NCBI GenBank assembly: GCA_030643695.1
Contig: DAOWKM010000015.1
Span: forward strand, 1-6,341
Origin: Dehalococcoidia bacterium
GTDB taxonomy: Bacteria > Chloroflexota > Dehalococcoidia > Dehalococcoidales > DAOWKM01
DNA: 6,341 nt
Direction: 5' to 3'
Both the position numbers and the translations under genes were made by a program. Below the pieces are notes generated by a model. It was not told the origin of the DNA and searched no databases. It saw nothing but the letters and a program-made list of their open reading frames with translations. Each line of letters opens with the position of its first letter. Within the stretch, counting starts at the first letter, position 1. Of the stretch, positions 1 to 6,203 are shown one piece after another.

Positions 1-169
1 ATTCATCATTAACCAGTCGAGTGGTGCCTTCAAAAAATAGCTCAAGTGCTTTAATAAGATTTGATTTGCCGCTGTTGTTTCGGCCAACCAATGCTAGAAT
101 ACCTTTTGGGTAAATAGTTAAATTGTGTAAAGAGCGATAATTTTTTATCTCAATCTCTTGTATGTTCAT
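1..169 (-). CDS. OLD/RecF-like AAA ATPase, N-terminal part (cut by window edge)
   Basis: The reverse strand encodes 56 codons from an ATG at 169-167 and runs off the left edge. The product begins MNIQEIEIKNYRSL, the opening beta strand typical of OLD, RecF and SMC-like ATPases. It continues to a P-loop GRNNSGKS at residues 29-36, with K35 and S36 as the nucleotide-binding pair, and then NLIKALELFFEG. A GAGAGG ribosome-binding site lies 7 bases before the ATG, which supports this start. In the OLD family this domain is an ABC-type ATPase, often followed by a C-terminal TOPRIM nuclease, and many members act in phage defence. The C-terminal half is missing here, so a plain AAA ATPase or a RecF-like repair protein is also possible. 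GC is about 34% (58 of 169 bases), well below the roughly 50% of mutS, which hints at horizontal acquisition. Confidence 0.75.
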   Translation of the reverse strand, partial: MNIQEIEIKNYRSLHNLTIYPKGILALVGRNNSGKSNLIKALELFFEGTTRLVNDE

Positions 170-231
170 TTCTAAACCTCTCTTTTACATTCTCTTCATC
201 TTCTCATAACTCTATTGTGTTATCTATGCTC

Positions 232-237
232 ATTATA
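232..237 (-). promoter_or_regulatory. Candidate -10 box for the OLD-like ATPase gene
   Basis: The reverse strand reads TATAAT, a perfect -10 hexamer, about 62 bases upstream of the ATPase start codon. No good -35 hexamer is visible at 16-18 bases spacing. The upstream side is instead occupied by the palindrome GCAATATTGC (248-257), which would overlap the -35 area. This could mean an activator- or repressor-dependent promoter, or a chance match in AT-rich DNA. Confidence 0.35.
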
Positions 238-247
238 CATCTTCATT

Positions 248-264
248 GCAATATTGCTCTAGAG
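248..264. promoter_or_regulatory. Nested palindromes upstream of the ATPase promoter (possible operator)
   Basis: Two perfect palindromes abut: GCAATATTGC at 248-257 and CTCTAGAG at 257-264. Both are enclosed by inverted arms TTCATT (242-247) and AATGAA (266-271). They sit just upstream of the TATAAT at 232-237 on the reverse strand, where a regulator would contact the promoter. Short palindromes are common in AT-rich spacers, so operator function is only a possibility. Confidence 0.2.
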
Positions 265-269
265 AAATG

Positions 270-296
270 AAAGAAGGGCATTAGCCCCTCTTTTTT
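270..296 (+). terminator. Hairpin with T run between the ATPase and cyclophilin genes
   Basis: The arm AAGAAGGGC (271-279) pairs with GCCCCTCTT (284-292) around an ATTA loop, with one A/C mismatch, and is followed by more T residues to 296. The T run is on the plus strand, yet the nearest upstream plus-strand gene is not visible. Read on the minus strand, as the end of the cyclophilin transcript, the tail is only TCATTT, so termination there would be weaker. The hairpin core and its tail recur at 1070-1104, which suggests a dispersed element rather than a dedicated terminator. Confidence 0.45.
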
Positions 297-335
297 AATG
301 TCCTTCTCTTTGGAGGGTAGTGCTATTGGGGAAGG

Positions 336-899
336 TTATCTTTCTTCTATAGTTATCCGTATTATGGTATCACCCTGCTCGATTTCTTCAAGAACGTCCA
401 TTCCTTCTATTAGCTGACCAAATACCGAATGGTGTCCATCAAGGTGGTGCTGGGGGGCATAAGTGATGAAGAACTGGCAGCCGTTGGTATCGGGACCGGA
501 CTTAGCCATTGATAAAGCACCGGCAACATGGGTATGCTCGGTAAATTCATCAGCAAAGAAGTAACCAGGGTTACCACTTCCGGTTCCAGTAGGGTCTCCC
601 CCTTGAGCCATAAAGCCAGGGATAACACGGTGGAATGTAGTGCCGTCGTAGAATCCCTCACCGGCGAGGAATACAAAGTTGTTGACTGTTACCGGAACAT
701 CACTGGCGAATAGCTCCAGCACCAAGTCTCCCCTTTCTGTTTCAATAGTAGCAATGTATTGCTTGCTGGTATCAATGGTCATCGGTGGTGGTGTTGAGTA
801 AGTTTTATGCTTCGGCACTCCACCAGCACATGATGCTGAAAGAAGTGCTACCAGAACCAAGATAATGCCAGTTATTCGGGATAGATTCCCAGTGGTCAT
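336..899 (-). CDS. Lipoprotein cyclophilin-type peptidyl-prolyl cis-trans isomerase
   Basis: This 187-residue protein catalyses cis-trans isomerisation of X-Pro bonds and so assists protein folding, here probably on the outer face of the cytoplasmic membrane. Residues 1-23 form a signal peptide with a hydrophobic core (GIILVLVALL). It ends in a lipobox-like LSAS before Cys24, with Ser rather than Leu at -3. After a short linker, residues about 47-186 form a complete compact cyclophilin domain. Visible active-site elements are FHR with Arg91, PGFMAQGGD with Phe96, Met97 and Gln99, NGCQFF with Gln142 and Phe144, and the segment HLDGHHSVFG with His157. By alignment to human CypA, the position of cyclosporin-binding Trp121 is His152, a common substitution in bacterial cyclophilins that usually lowers drug affinity. 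The start is supported by AAAGGGGGG at 907-915, 7 bases before the ATG. The gene appears monocistronic. Family assignment is secure; the client proteins are unknown. Confidence 0.97.
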   Translation of the reverse strand: MTTGNLSRITGIILVLVALLSASCAGGVPKHKTYSTPPPMTIDTSKQYIATIETERGDLVLELFASDVPVTVNNFVFLAGEGFYDGTTFHRVIPGFMAQGGDPTGTGSGNPGYFFADEFTEHTHVAGALSMAKSGPDTNGCQFFITYAPQHHLDGHHSVFGQLIEGMDVLEEIEQGDTIIRITIEER

Positions 900-972
900 A
901 AACTTACCCCCCTTTCTTATAAACAGGGCAATTAAGCCACCTGTTCTTAAACCCTCTTATTCAGTAATAGAC

Positions 973-1001
973 ACTTTAAGTAGATGAGCTTCCTTTGCCA
1001 A
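973..1001 (-). promoter_or_regulatory. Candidate promoter of the cyclophilin gene
   Basis: On the reverse strand, TTGGCA (1001-996) matches the -35 consensus at five of six bases. TAAAGT (978-973) matches the -10 consensus at four of six. The spacer is exactly 17 bases. Transcription would start near 965 and give a leader of about 65 bases ahead of the strong ribosome-binding site at 907-915. The assignment is by consensus match only. Confidence 0.35.
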
Positions 1002-1071
1002 GAGCCTCTGTTGCCTGTTGGTACTTGGCTATTTAGCAGCAGTAGCGGCAATCAAAGTTATGGGCGTCTAA
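988..1071 (+). pseudogene. Short hydrophobic ORF tail, possible remnant of a lost gene
   Basis: An open frame lies between TGA (985-987) and TAA (1069-1071). It reads as a hydrophobic segment ending LVLGYLAAVAAIKVMGV, which looks like a membrane helix with a C-terminal lysine. There is no ATG, and the only nearby starts (CTG 1015, TTG 1018) have no ribosome-binding site. The stop codon overlaps the first base pairs of the terminator hairpin at 1070-1094, the arrangement expected at the end of a real gene. It may be the 3' stub of a deleted plus-strand gene. At 28 codons it could equally be chance, and I do not recognise a family. Confidence 0.2.
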
Positions 1072-1094
1072 GAGGGGCATTAACCCCTCTTTTT
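1070..1094 (+). terminator. Rho-independent terminator hairpin
   Basis: The arm AAGAGGGG (1070-1077) pairs perfectly with CCCCTCTT (1084-1091) across a CATTAA loop, and the following T residues make a TTTTT run. The polarity is plus strand. No complete plus-strand gene precedes it, only the hydrophobic ORF tail whose TAA overlaps the first arm. The core and its T-rich tail closely match the hairpin at 270-296. Sequestered transcription into mutS from upstream would be reduced by it. Confidence 0.55.
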
Positions 1095-1107
1095 AATTTC
1101 TTTCCCC

Positions 1108-1242
1108 TCTCCTTAAGAAGGAGAAAATACTAAAGGAGAGTCAAAGAGAGGCGGAGCCTCTCTTACACAACCAATCCCCCTCCCTTACAAGGGAGGGGGA
1201 CAAAGGGGGTAGGTTGCTAACAAATGTCTAAGGGGGTGAGGT
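1108..1242. repeat. Cluster of perfect hairpins and G-rich direct repeats (non-coding)
   Basis: Three perfect stem-loops follow each other. TCTCCTT/AAGGAGA (1108-1124) has a 3-base loop. AAGAGAGGC/GCCTCTCTT (1144-1164) has a 9-bp stem and a GGA loop. TCCCCCTCCCT/AGGGAGGGGGA (1175-1200) has an 11-bp stem and a TACA loop. They are followed by two related direct repeats, AAGGGGGTAGGT (1203-1214) and AAGGGGGTGAGGT (1230-1242). The second AAGGAGA (1133-1139) could also pair with the first arm, so alternative folds exist. No protein frame runs through the block. The look is that of a dispersed intergenic element of the REP or MITE kind; my impression is that C/G-rich spacers like this occur in Dehalococcoidia-type genomes, but this has not been checked. 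Folding could protect or regulate transcripts entering mutS. Confidence 0.5.
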
Positions 1243-1246
1243 AGAT

Positions 1247-1354
1247 TTGAATCTAGGGTTTTTGGAAACTATTTCTTCCCACCCTTGGGCCGTCTCTGGG
1301 GTATATCCCCTAACCCCGTTTCTTTTAATCTAAAATTCTAGTAGAATAGGTGCG
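1247..1354 (+). promoter_or_regulatory. mutS upstream region with weak candidate promoter
   Basis: TTGAAT (1247-1252) and TATTTC (1270-1275) form a weak -35/-10 pair with a 17-base spacer. TAAAAT at 1331-1336 is a better -10 but lacks a -35. A small GGGG/CCCC hairpin spans 1298-1310. The perfect inverted repeat ATTCTA-G-TAGAAT (1335-1347) sits 7 bases before the mutS ATG, next to the poor ribosome-binding site AGG (1348-1350), and could fold over it. None of these elements is strong. Confidence 0.25.
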
Positions 1355-3946
1355 ATGAGAGAAGGTTCAACCCCAATTCGGCAGCAGTATCTCAGAATCA
1401 AGCGGAAGTATCCTGAAGCTATCGTTTTCTTCCGCCTGGGCGATTTCTATGAGACCTTTGATGAGGATGCCAAGCTTACCTCAAAGGAGCTGGAGATTGT
1501 CCTGACCTCCAGGGAGATGGGTAAGGGGAACAAGGTGCCTATGGCTGGCATCCCCTACCATGCTCTGGATAACTATCTGGCGAGGCTAATTAACCGTGGC
1601 TACAAGGTGGCTATCTGTGAGCAAATAACTCAACCGGGTGAGACTAAGGGGTTGGTTGAGCGTGAGGTGGTTCGCTTGGTAACACCGGGCACGGTAGTTG
1701 AGCCCAGCCTTCTTGACAGTAGGACTAATAATTATTTAGCCAGTCTGGTTTTGGGTGAGGAGGAGGTAGGTATCGCTTATGTTGACATAACTACCAGCGA
1801 ATTTGCTACTACTCAGGTTAGCCTGTCGAGGGCTAGTGCTGAGCTGGAGCGACTTAAACCATCGGAGATTATTACTGCCAACAGCTCGGAATTGTCTGGT
1901 TTAGGCGCGGTGGCTCCAATAACTCGTCTGGATAATTATTGGTTTGAGATGGAAATAGCTCATCAAGCGTTGCTTGACCATTTTGGTGTGGCTACCCTTG
2001 ATGGCTACGGTTGTGCTCATCTGCCTCTGGCGATACGGGCTGCCGGCTCTATTCTTCACTATATTCAGGAAACGCAGAAAGGGGTTCTGGGACAGCTAAG
2101 CCGACTTTCTACCTACTCCACTGATTCATTTATGGCGCTGGATGTAAATACCCAGAGTAACCTGGGGCTTTTCTCCAGTCGCTCGGGGGCCGGCGGCTCA
2201 CTGCTATCAACTATTGACTTAACCAGAACAGCTATCGGGGGCAGGTTGTTAAAACGGTGGCTGGGTCAGCCCCTTCTTGACATAACGGAATTAGTTAAAA
2301 GGCAGGATGCCATTGGCTGGTTTGTTGATAATACCCTGGCTCGTAACCAGACCATTTCTTTACTGGGTGAGGTAGCTGACCTTGAGCGACTGATTAATCG
2401 GGTAAGGGGTGGTATCGCTACCCCTCGTGAGCTAATAAGCCTGAAGCATAGTTTGGAGGTTATTCCCCGGCTGATAACGGTAATTGAAGCGGGTAAGAGC
2501 AATAGTCCCACTACCTGGCTCAAAGATGAACTCAAGCCACGCCAGGATGTTGTTGATTTGCTCTCTGAGGCGATAGCTGACAAGCCATCCTCCAGTCTGG
2601 GTGAGGGTAATGTAATCAGGCAGGGCTTTTCTGATGAACTGGATAGCCTTCGCCTGGCATCTAAGAATGCCAAGCAATACCTGGCTAATCTGGAGCGTCA
2701 GGAACGGGAAAAGACCGGGATTAAATCGCTGAAGGTAGGTTTTAATAAGGTTTTTGGCTACTATATTGAGGTATCTAAATCTAATCTTTCTCAAGTGCCT
2801 GAGGACTATATTAGAAAGCAGACACTGGTTGGTGGCGAGCGCTTCTTTACTCCAGAGTTGAAGGAATACGAGTCGCTGATTTTAAATGCCCGGGATAGGA
2901 TTGCTGAGCTTGAAACTAGCATCTTTCATCGGGTGTGCCGTCAGGTATCCACCGTCAGTGAGCGCATCCTGGCGGTAGCCAATGCTCTGGCTAATGTTGA
3001 TGTTTTCTCCAGCTTGGCTGAGGTAGCGGTGCGTTATAGCTATGTCCGCCCTGAGCTGACCACGAATGATGAGATAATTATTAAGGAAGGACGCCATCCG
3101 GTAGTAGAGAGAAGTTTGGCTGATAATGGCTTTGTGCCTAACGACACCTATTTATCTAATGATGATGCCCAGCTTATTATTCTCACCGGTCCTAATATGT
3201 CGGGGAAGTCAACCTACCTGAAGCAGGTAGCCCTTATTGTGCTGCTCGCCCAGATTGGCAGCTTTGTTCCTGCTGCCTCAGCTACTATTGGGTTGGTAGA
3301 CCGTATCTTCACCAGAATCGGTGCTAGGGAGGATTTACTGGCTGGTCAGTCTACCTTTATGGTAGAGATGGTGGAGACAGCCAATATTCTGAATAATGCT
3401 ACCCCACACTCGTTAATTATCCTTGATGAGATTGGGCGGGGCACCAGCACCTATGATGGACTATCTATTGCCCGAGCTGTTGCTGAGTATATTCATAACT
3501 ATTCAAGGCTGGGGGCAAAGACCCTGTTTGCCACCCATTATCATGAGTTGGTGGAGTTAGCCAGCTTCCTGCCTCGGGTGAAAAACTTCAATGTTGGTGT
3601 AACCGAGGAAGGGGGAAGGGTTATCTTTTTGCGCAAGATTGTGCCCGGTGGTGTTGATAAGAGCTATGGCATTCATGTAGCTCAACTGGCTGGATTACCT
3701 AAATCAGTAGTGCACCGTGCTCAGGAGGTGTTGGAGGAATTGGAGGGCGATAGCCGTCGAATGAGGAAGGTGGTAAAAGGGCATCGGCGTAAGAAAGAGC
3801 CACTACAGCAATTATCATTCTTCGGGCAAAAATCCCCGCTGGTAGACGAGCTTGAGAAGCTGGATATTGATTCCCTGACCCCGCTGGAAGCTCTCACCAA
3901 GCTCTACGAACTGCAAAAGAAGGCGGGGGAGGAGGAGGGAGCGTAG
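1355..3946 (+). CDS. mutS: DNA mismatch repair protein MutS
   Basis: MutS recognises base mismatches and small loops after replication and, as an ATP-driven sliding clamp, recruits MutL. The protein is 863 residues, normal for MutS1. Domain I starts with STPIRQQYLRIK and carries the mismatch-reading FYE motif in GDFYETF (Phe31, Glu33). The connector spans about 120-250, and the lever and clamp region lies around 260-560 with KVFGYYIEVSKSN. The ATPase domain shows Walker A GPNMSGKST (612-620), the STFMVEM segment (Ser666), Walker B with Asp691-Glu692 in LDEIGRGTSTYDG, and ATHYHEL with His728. Near the C-terminus QLSFF (819-823) fits a beta-clamp-binding motif, followed by the helical tail used for oligomerisation. 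The ATG is the only plausible start, because an in-frame TAA lies at 1331 and the ribosome-binding site is weak (AGG, 4 bases away). No mutL is in the window. The last 24 codon-lengths, from Leu847 through the spacer, are part of a direct repeat copied at 6150-6221. Confidence 0.99.
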   Translation: MREGSTPIRQQYLRIKRKYPEAIVFFRLGDFYETFDEDAKLTSKELEIVLTSREMGKGNKVPMAGIPYHALDNYLARLINRGYKVAICEQITQPGETKGLVEREVVRLVTPGTVVEPSLLDSRTNNYLASLVLGEEEVGIAYVDITTSEFATTQVSLSRASAELERLKPSEIITANSSELSGLGAVAPITRLDNYWFEMEIAHQALLDHFGVATLDGYGCAHLPLAIRAAGSILHYIQETQKGVLGQLSRLSTYSTDSFMALDVNTQSNLGLFSSRSGAGGSLLSTIDLTRTAIGGRLLKRWLGQPLLDITELVKRQDAIGWFVDNTLARNQTISLLGEVADLERLINRVRGGIATPRELISLKHSLEVIPRLITVIEAGKSNSPTTWLKDELKPRQDVVDLLSEAIADKPSSSLGEGNVIRQGFSDELDSLRLASKNAKQYLANLERQEREKTGIKSLKVGFNKVFGYYIEVSKSNLSQVPEDYIRKQTLVGGERFFTPELKEYESLILNARDRIAELETSIFHRVCRQVSTVSERILAVANALANVDVFSSLAEVAVRYSYVRPELTTNDEIIIKEGRHPVVERSLADNGFVPNDTYLSNDDAQLIILTGPNMSGKSTYLKQVALIVLLAQIGSFVPAASATIGLVDRIFTRIGAREDLLAGQSTFMVEMVETANILNNATPHSLIILDEIGRGTSTYDGLSIARAVAEYIHNYSRLGAKTLFATHYHELVELASFLPRVKNFNVGVTEEGGRVIFLRKIVPGGVDKSYGIHVAQLAGLPKSVVHRAQEVLEELEGDSRRMRKVVKGHRRKKEPLQQLSFFGQKSPLVDELEKLDIDSLTPLEALTKLYELQKKAGEEEGA

Positions 3947-3964
3947 TCGGGGGAATTTGCAGTG
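3893..3964 (+). repeat. Direct repeat copy A: mutS 3' end, spacer and transporter GTG start
   Basis: This copy covers the last 17 sense codons of mutS (LTKLYELQKKAGEEEGA), the TAG stop, the 15-base spacer with ribosome-binding site GGGGGAA, and the GTG of the transporter. It aligns without gaps to 6150-6221 at 63 of 72 positions. The alignment can be extended left to 3887 with three more differences. Similarity stops abruptly after the GTG. The longest uninterrupted identity is 13 bases. Confidence 0.9.
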
Positions 3965-6145
3965 GAAAGAATTGCCAGCTTTATCTACAAGCGGTCCAGA
4001 CTGATTATTATCTTGGTAGCTATCTTAAGTATAGCCGCCCTAGTTTCCTTTTTCCGTTTCCAACTTGATACGGATTTCCTAGGTTTTTTTACTGAAGGAA
4101 ATCCCAAGGCGGAGGAGTATAACCAACTGAATGAAAAATATCAGGTTGGTGAGGCTATCTCGCTTCTTATTGAGCAGGATAGCTCTCTGCTGGGTAAAGA
4201 GAACCTTAAAAGTGTCTATAGGCTTCAGGAGGAGATAGAAGGAATTGATGGTGTATCCCAGGTGCAGAGCTTTGTTCCTCCAGAAATCCCTGTGGGGAGC
4301 CACATTTCCACCATTGATGAGAAGTTTATAGACCGCCACTCTGACCTCCTCAGAGATTTTATTGAGGACAAGTATTTTCTTACTGAGCAATTCCTTTCCG
4401 CTGATGACAGTAAGGGTGCTCTTATCGTCAACATGGAATTAGATGCTGATGCTGATGATGTAGTCAAGTCACTTAAAGAAATAGTCAACAATGAAAAGTC
4501 CTTGACCCTATCTCTCGCTGGTAATGAAGTCATCAAAGATACCCTCTGGCATTACCTTATCAGGATAATTCTTATTCTACCGCCCTGTGCCATTATTCTT
4601 GTATTACTGGTCTTCTATTCGGTTATAAGGAACAGGAAGTTCACCATCATGGCAGTAATTCCCGCAGGTCTTGGTGCCTTGTGGACCTTTGGCACCATTT
4701 TTTGGAGTGGACAAGAGCTGAACCTGGTGACGGTGCTCAGCCCGATATTCATTTTAGTGATGGGTGCAGCTGATGGTCTTCACTATATAAGTCATTTTAT
4801 GGACAACATGACCAGATATTCAGACCGTCGTCAACTTACTATAGAAACCATGCGTATGGTCGGCATGCCGATATTTCTGACGACCATAACTACTATGGCG
4901 GGGTTTGCTTCCCTGACCTGGACTGAGGTGCTACCTATGAGGCAGATGGGAATATTCGTCTCTTTGGGTATTGGCTATGCGGGTGTTCTTTCCCTCTTCT
5001 TCCTACCGGCGGTGCTGTCCAGAATAAAGTTGCCCCCGAAGCCGCCACAAGCCCGGGAAAACCGCCTGGTCGGGGTTGTCCTGGGGGCATCCAAACACAG
5101 AACTCCGATTGCTGTGGTTTTTCTAGCCATGGTGGCTATTTCCGCCTTCTACATACCCAGGCTTGATGTTGTCTCCAATCAACTGATGTTCTTTAAGGAA
5201 GGTTCAGAAATCAGAAACACCTTTGATAAGGTTGAGGAGTATTTCGGTGGGGCATTACCACTTACCGCAGAGATAGTTGCCGATAGAGGCGTAGACACTT
5301 TGAGAGATTATAATTTTGCTGATGAGATTTTAGATACTGAGCGGGAACTGGAAAGGATGCCAGGGATAAAAAGAGCCTTCTCGATTTTTGATATGGTAGG
5401 TAGTATCAACGAGGTGATAACTGGCGAGGATGATTATCCTCAAAACCCGTTAGTTATCCAGAGACTCTTGACGCAGATAGATGACGAAGACCTGGAAACC
5501 TGGGTTTCGGATGATGGTCTCAGGATGATGATTACCACTGAAGACCTTGATTCCGTGGATATGGATAGGCTGGAGGATTTTGTTGCTGAGAATCCTGATA
5601 TTCGGTTGATTAGCGGCATGCCGGTGCTTTTTGAAGAGATGAACAGGCTGGTGGTGCAAAGCCAGGTTCGGAGCCTGGGTTTAGCTCTTGTATTGATATT
5701 TTTTATGCTATTGGTCACGCTGAGAAGGCTTAAGGCAGCTCTTGTTGCCTTGTTGCCGATAGTCATTACCATTGTGGCTATCCTGGGTATGCTGGTCATG
5801 AGCGGATTTTATCTCAATGTCTTGACTGCCAATCTGTCGGCTATTGCTGTTGGCGTGGGCGTGGACTATTCCATTCACCTGATATCTGGTATCTATTATT
5901 TCCGAAAACAGGGCATGGAGAGAAGAGACTCAGTTAATTCAGCCCTGTTAAGCGTTTCCAAGCCGATTTTAGCTAACGCCTTTGGTCTGGCTATTGGACT
6001 TTCTGTCCTCTTCTTTTCTCCCCTGAGAATCCATATGCAGGTAGCATCGGTAATGTGGGTAGCAATGGTGGTCTCTTCAATGGCAGCCCTGTTGTTAATT
6101 CCTATCTTTTACTCAAGGGAGCGTTCCCCAAAACCCAAGGTATAA
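3962..6145 (+). CDS. RND superfamily exporter of the MMPL/Patched-like type
   Basis: This 727-residue membrane transporter is built as two repeated halves, the classic RND plan. Each half is one helix, a large extracytoplasmic loop, then five helices. Helices are near 14-32, 197-219, 228-248, 254-276, 302-320, 327-352, 382-398, 569-587, 592-614, 618-642, 667-686 and 693-715. Loops span about 33-196 and 399-568. Helix 4 carries GAADGLHYISHF with Asp271 and helix 10 carries GVGVDYSIHL with Asp635, the positions expected for proton relay in MMPL and HpnN-like proteins. Family members export lipids, hopanoids or other hydrophobic compounds using the proton gradient; the substrate here cannot be told. 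No adaptor or outer-membrane channel gene is adjacent. The GTG start is set by GGGGGAA (3949-3955), 6 bases upstream, and by the N-terminus MERIASFIYKRSR before helix 1. The gene starts 15 bases after mutS and is probably co-transcribed. Copies of the mutS 3' end flank it on both sides. Confidence 0.93.
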   Translation: MERIASFIYKRSRLIIILVAILSIAALVSFFRFQLDTDFLGFFTEGNPKAEEYNQLNEKYQVGEAISLLIEQDSSLLGKENLKSVYRLQEEIEGIDGVSQVQSFVPPEIPVGSHISTIDEKFIDRHSDLLRDFIEDKYFLTEQFLSADDSKGALIVNMELDADADDVVKSLKEIVNNEKSLTLSLAGNEVIKDTLWHYLIRIILILPPCAIILVLLVFYSVIRNRKFTIMAVIPAGLGALWTFGTIFWSGQELNLVTVLSPIFILVMGAADGLHYISHFMDNMTRYSDRRQLTIETMRMVGMPIFLTTITTMAGFASLTWTEVLPMRQMGIFVSLGIGYAGVLSLFFLPAVLSRIKLPPKPPQARENRLVGVVLGASKHRTPIAVVFLAMVAISAFYIPRLDVVSNQLMFFKEGSEIRNTFDKVEEYFGGALPLTAEIVADRGVDTLRDYNFADEILDTERELERMPGIKRAFSIFDMVGSINEVITGEDDYPQNPLVIQRLLTQIDDEDLETWVSDDGLRMMITTEDLDSVDMDRLEDFVAENPDIRLISGMPVLFEEMNRLVVQSQVRSLGLALVLIFFMLLVTLRRLKAALVALLPIVITIVAILGMLVMSGFYLNVLTANLSAIAVGVGVDYSIHLISGIYYFRKQGMERRDSVNSALLSVSKPILANAFGLAIGLSVLFFSPLRIHMQVASVMWVAMVVSSMAALLLIPIFYSRERSPKPKV

Positions 6146-6203
6146 AGTCCTTACCAAGCTCTGCGAACTACAAGAGAAGGTGGGGAAGGAAGAGGGAGCG
6201 TAG
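6144..6203 (+). pseudogene. Remnant of a second mutS 3' end
   Basis: Nineteen codons, KVLTKLCELQEKVGKEEGA followed by TAG, correspond in frame to the last nineteen codons of MutS (EALTKLYELQKKAGEEEGA). The frame is intact but has no start codon of its own and begins inside the transporter's TAA stop. Nothing from further upstream in mutS is present. Substitutions include Tyr to Cys, Lys to Glu, Ala to Val and Glu to Lys, consistent with loss of constraint. It is not expected to be translated. Confidence 0.8.

Noticed and set aside
410..713. Open frames overlapping the cyclophilin gene on both strands
   Set aside because: They lie in other frames of a clearly real cyclophilin gene, have no ribosome-binding sites and resemble no known protein.
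960..1070. Possible tRNA or other structured RNA gene in the spacer
   Set aside because: No cloverleaf, no T-loop consensus and no CCA end could be assembled from this stretch.
1108..1242. CRISPR-like array
   Set aside because: The hairpins differ in sequence and spacing, there are no regular identical repeats with unique spacers, and no cas gene is in the window.
2266..3097. Minus-strand open frames inside mutS
   Set aside because: They are antisense shadows of the well-conserved MutS coding sequence; their translations are low-complexity Ser/Arg-rich or otherwise unremarkable.
4079..4536. Minus-strand open frames inside the transporter gene (also 5440-5799)
   Set aside because: They are antisense to a coherent 12-helix RND protein and have no independent start signals.
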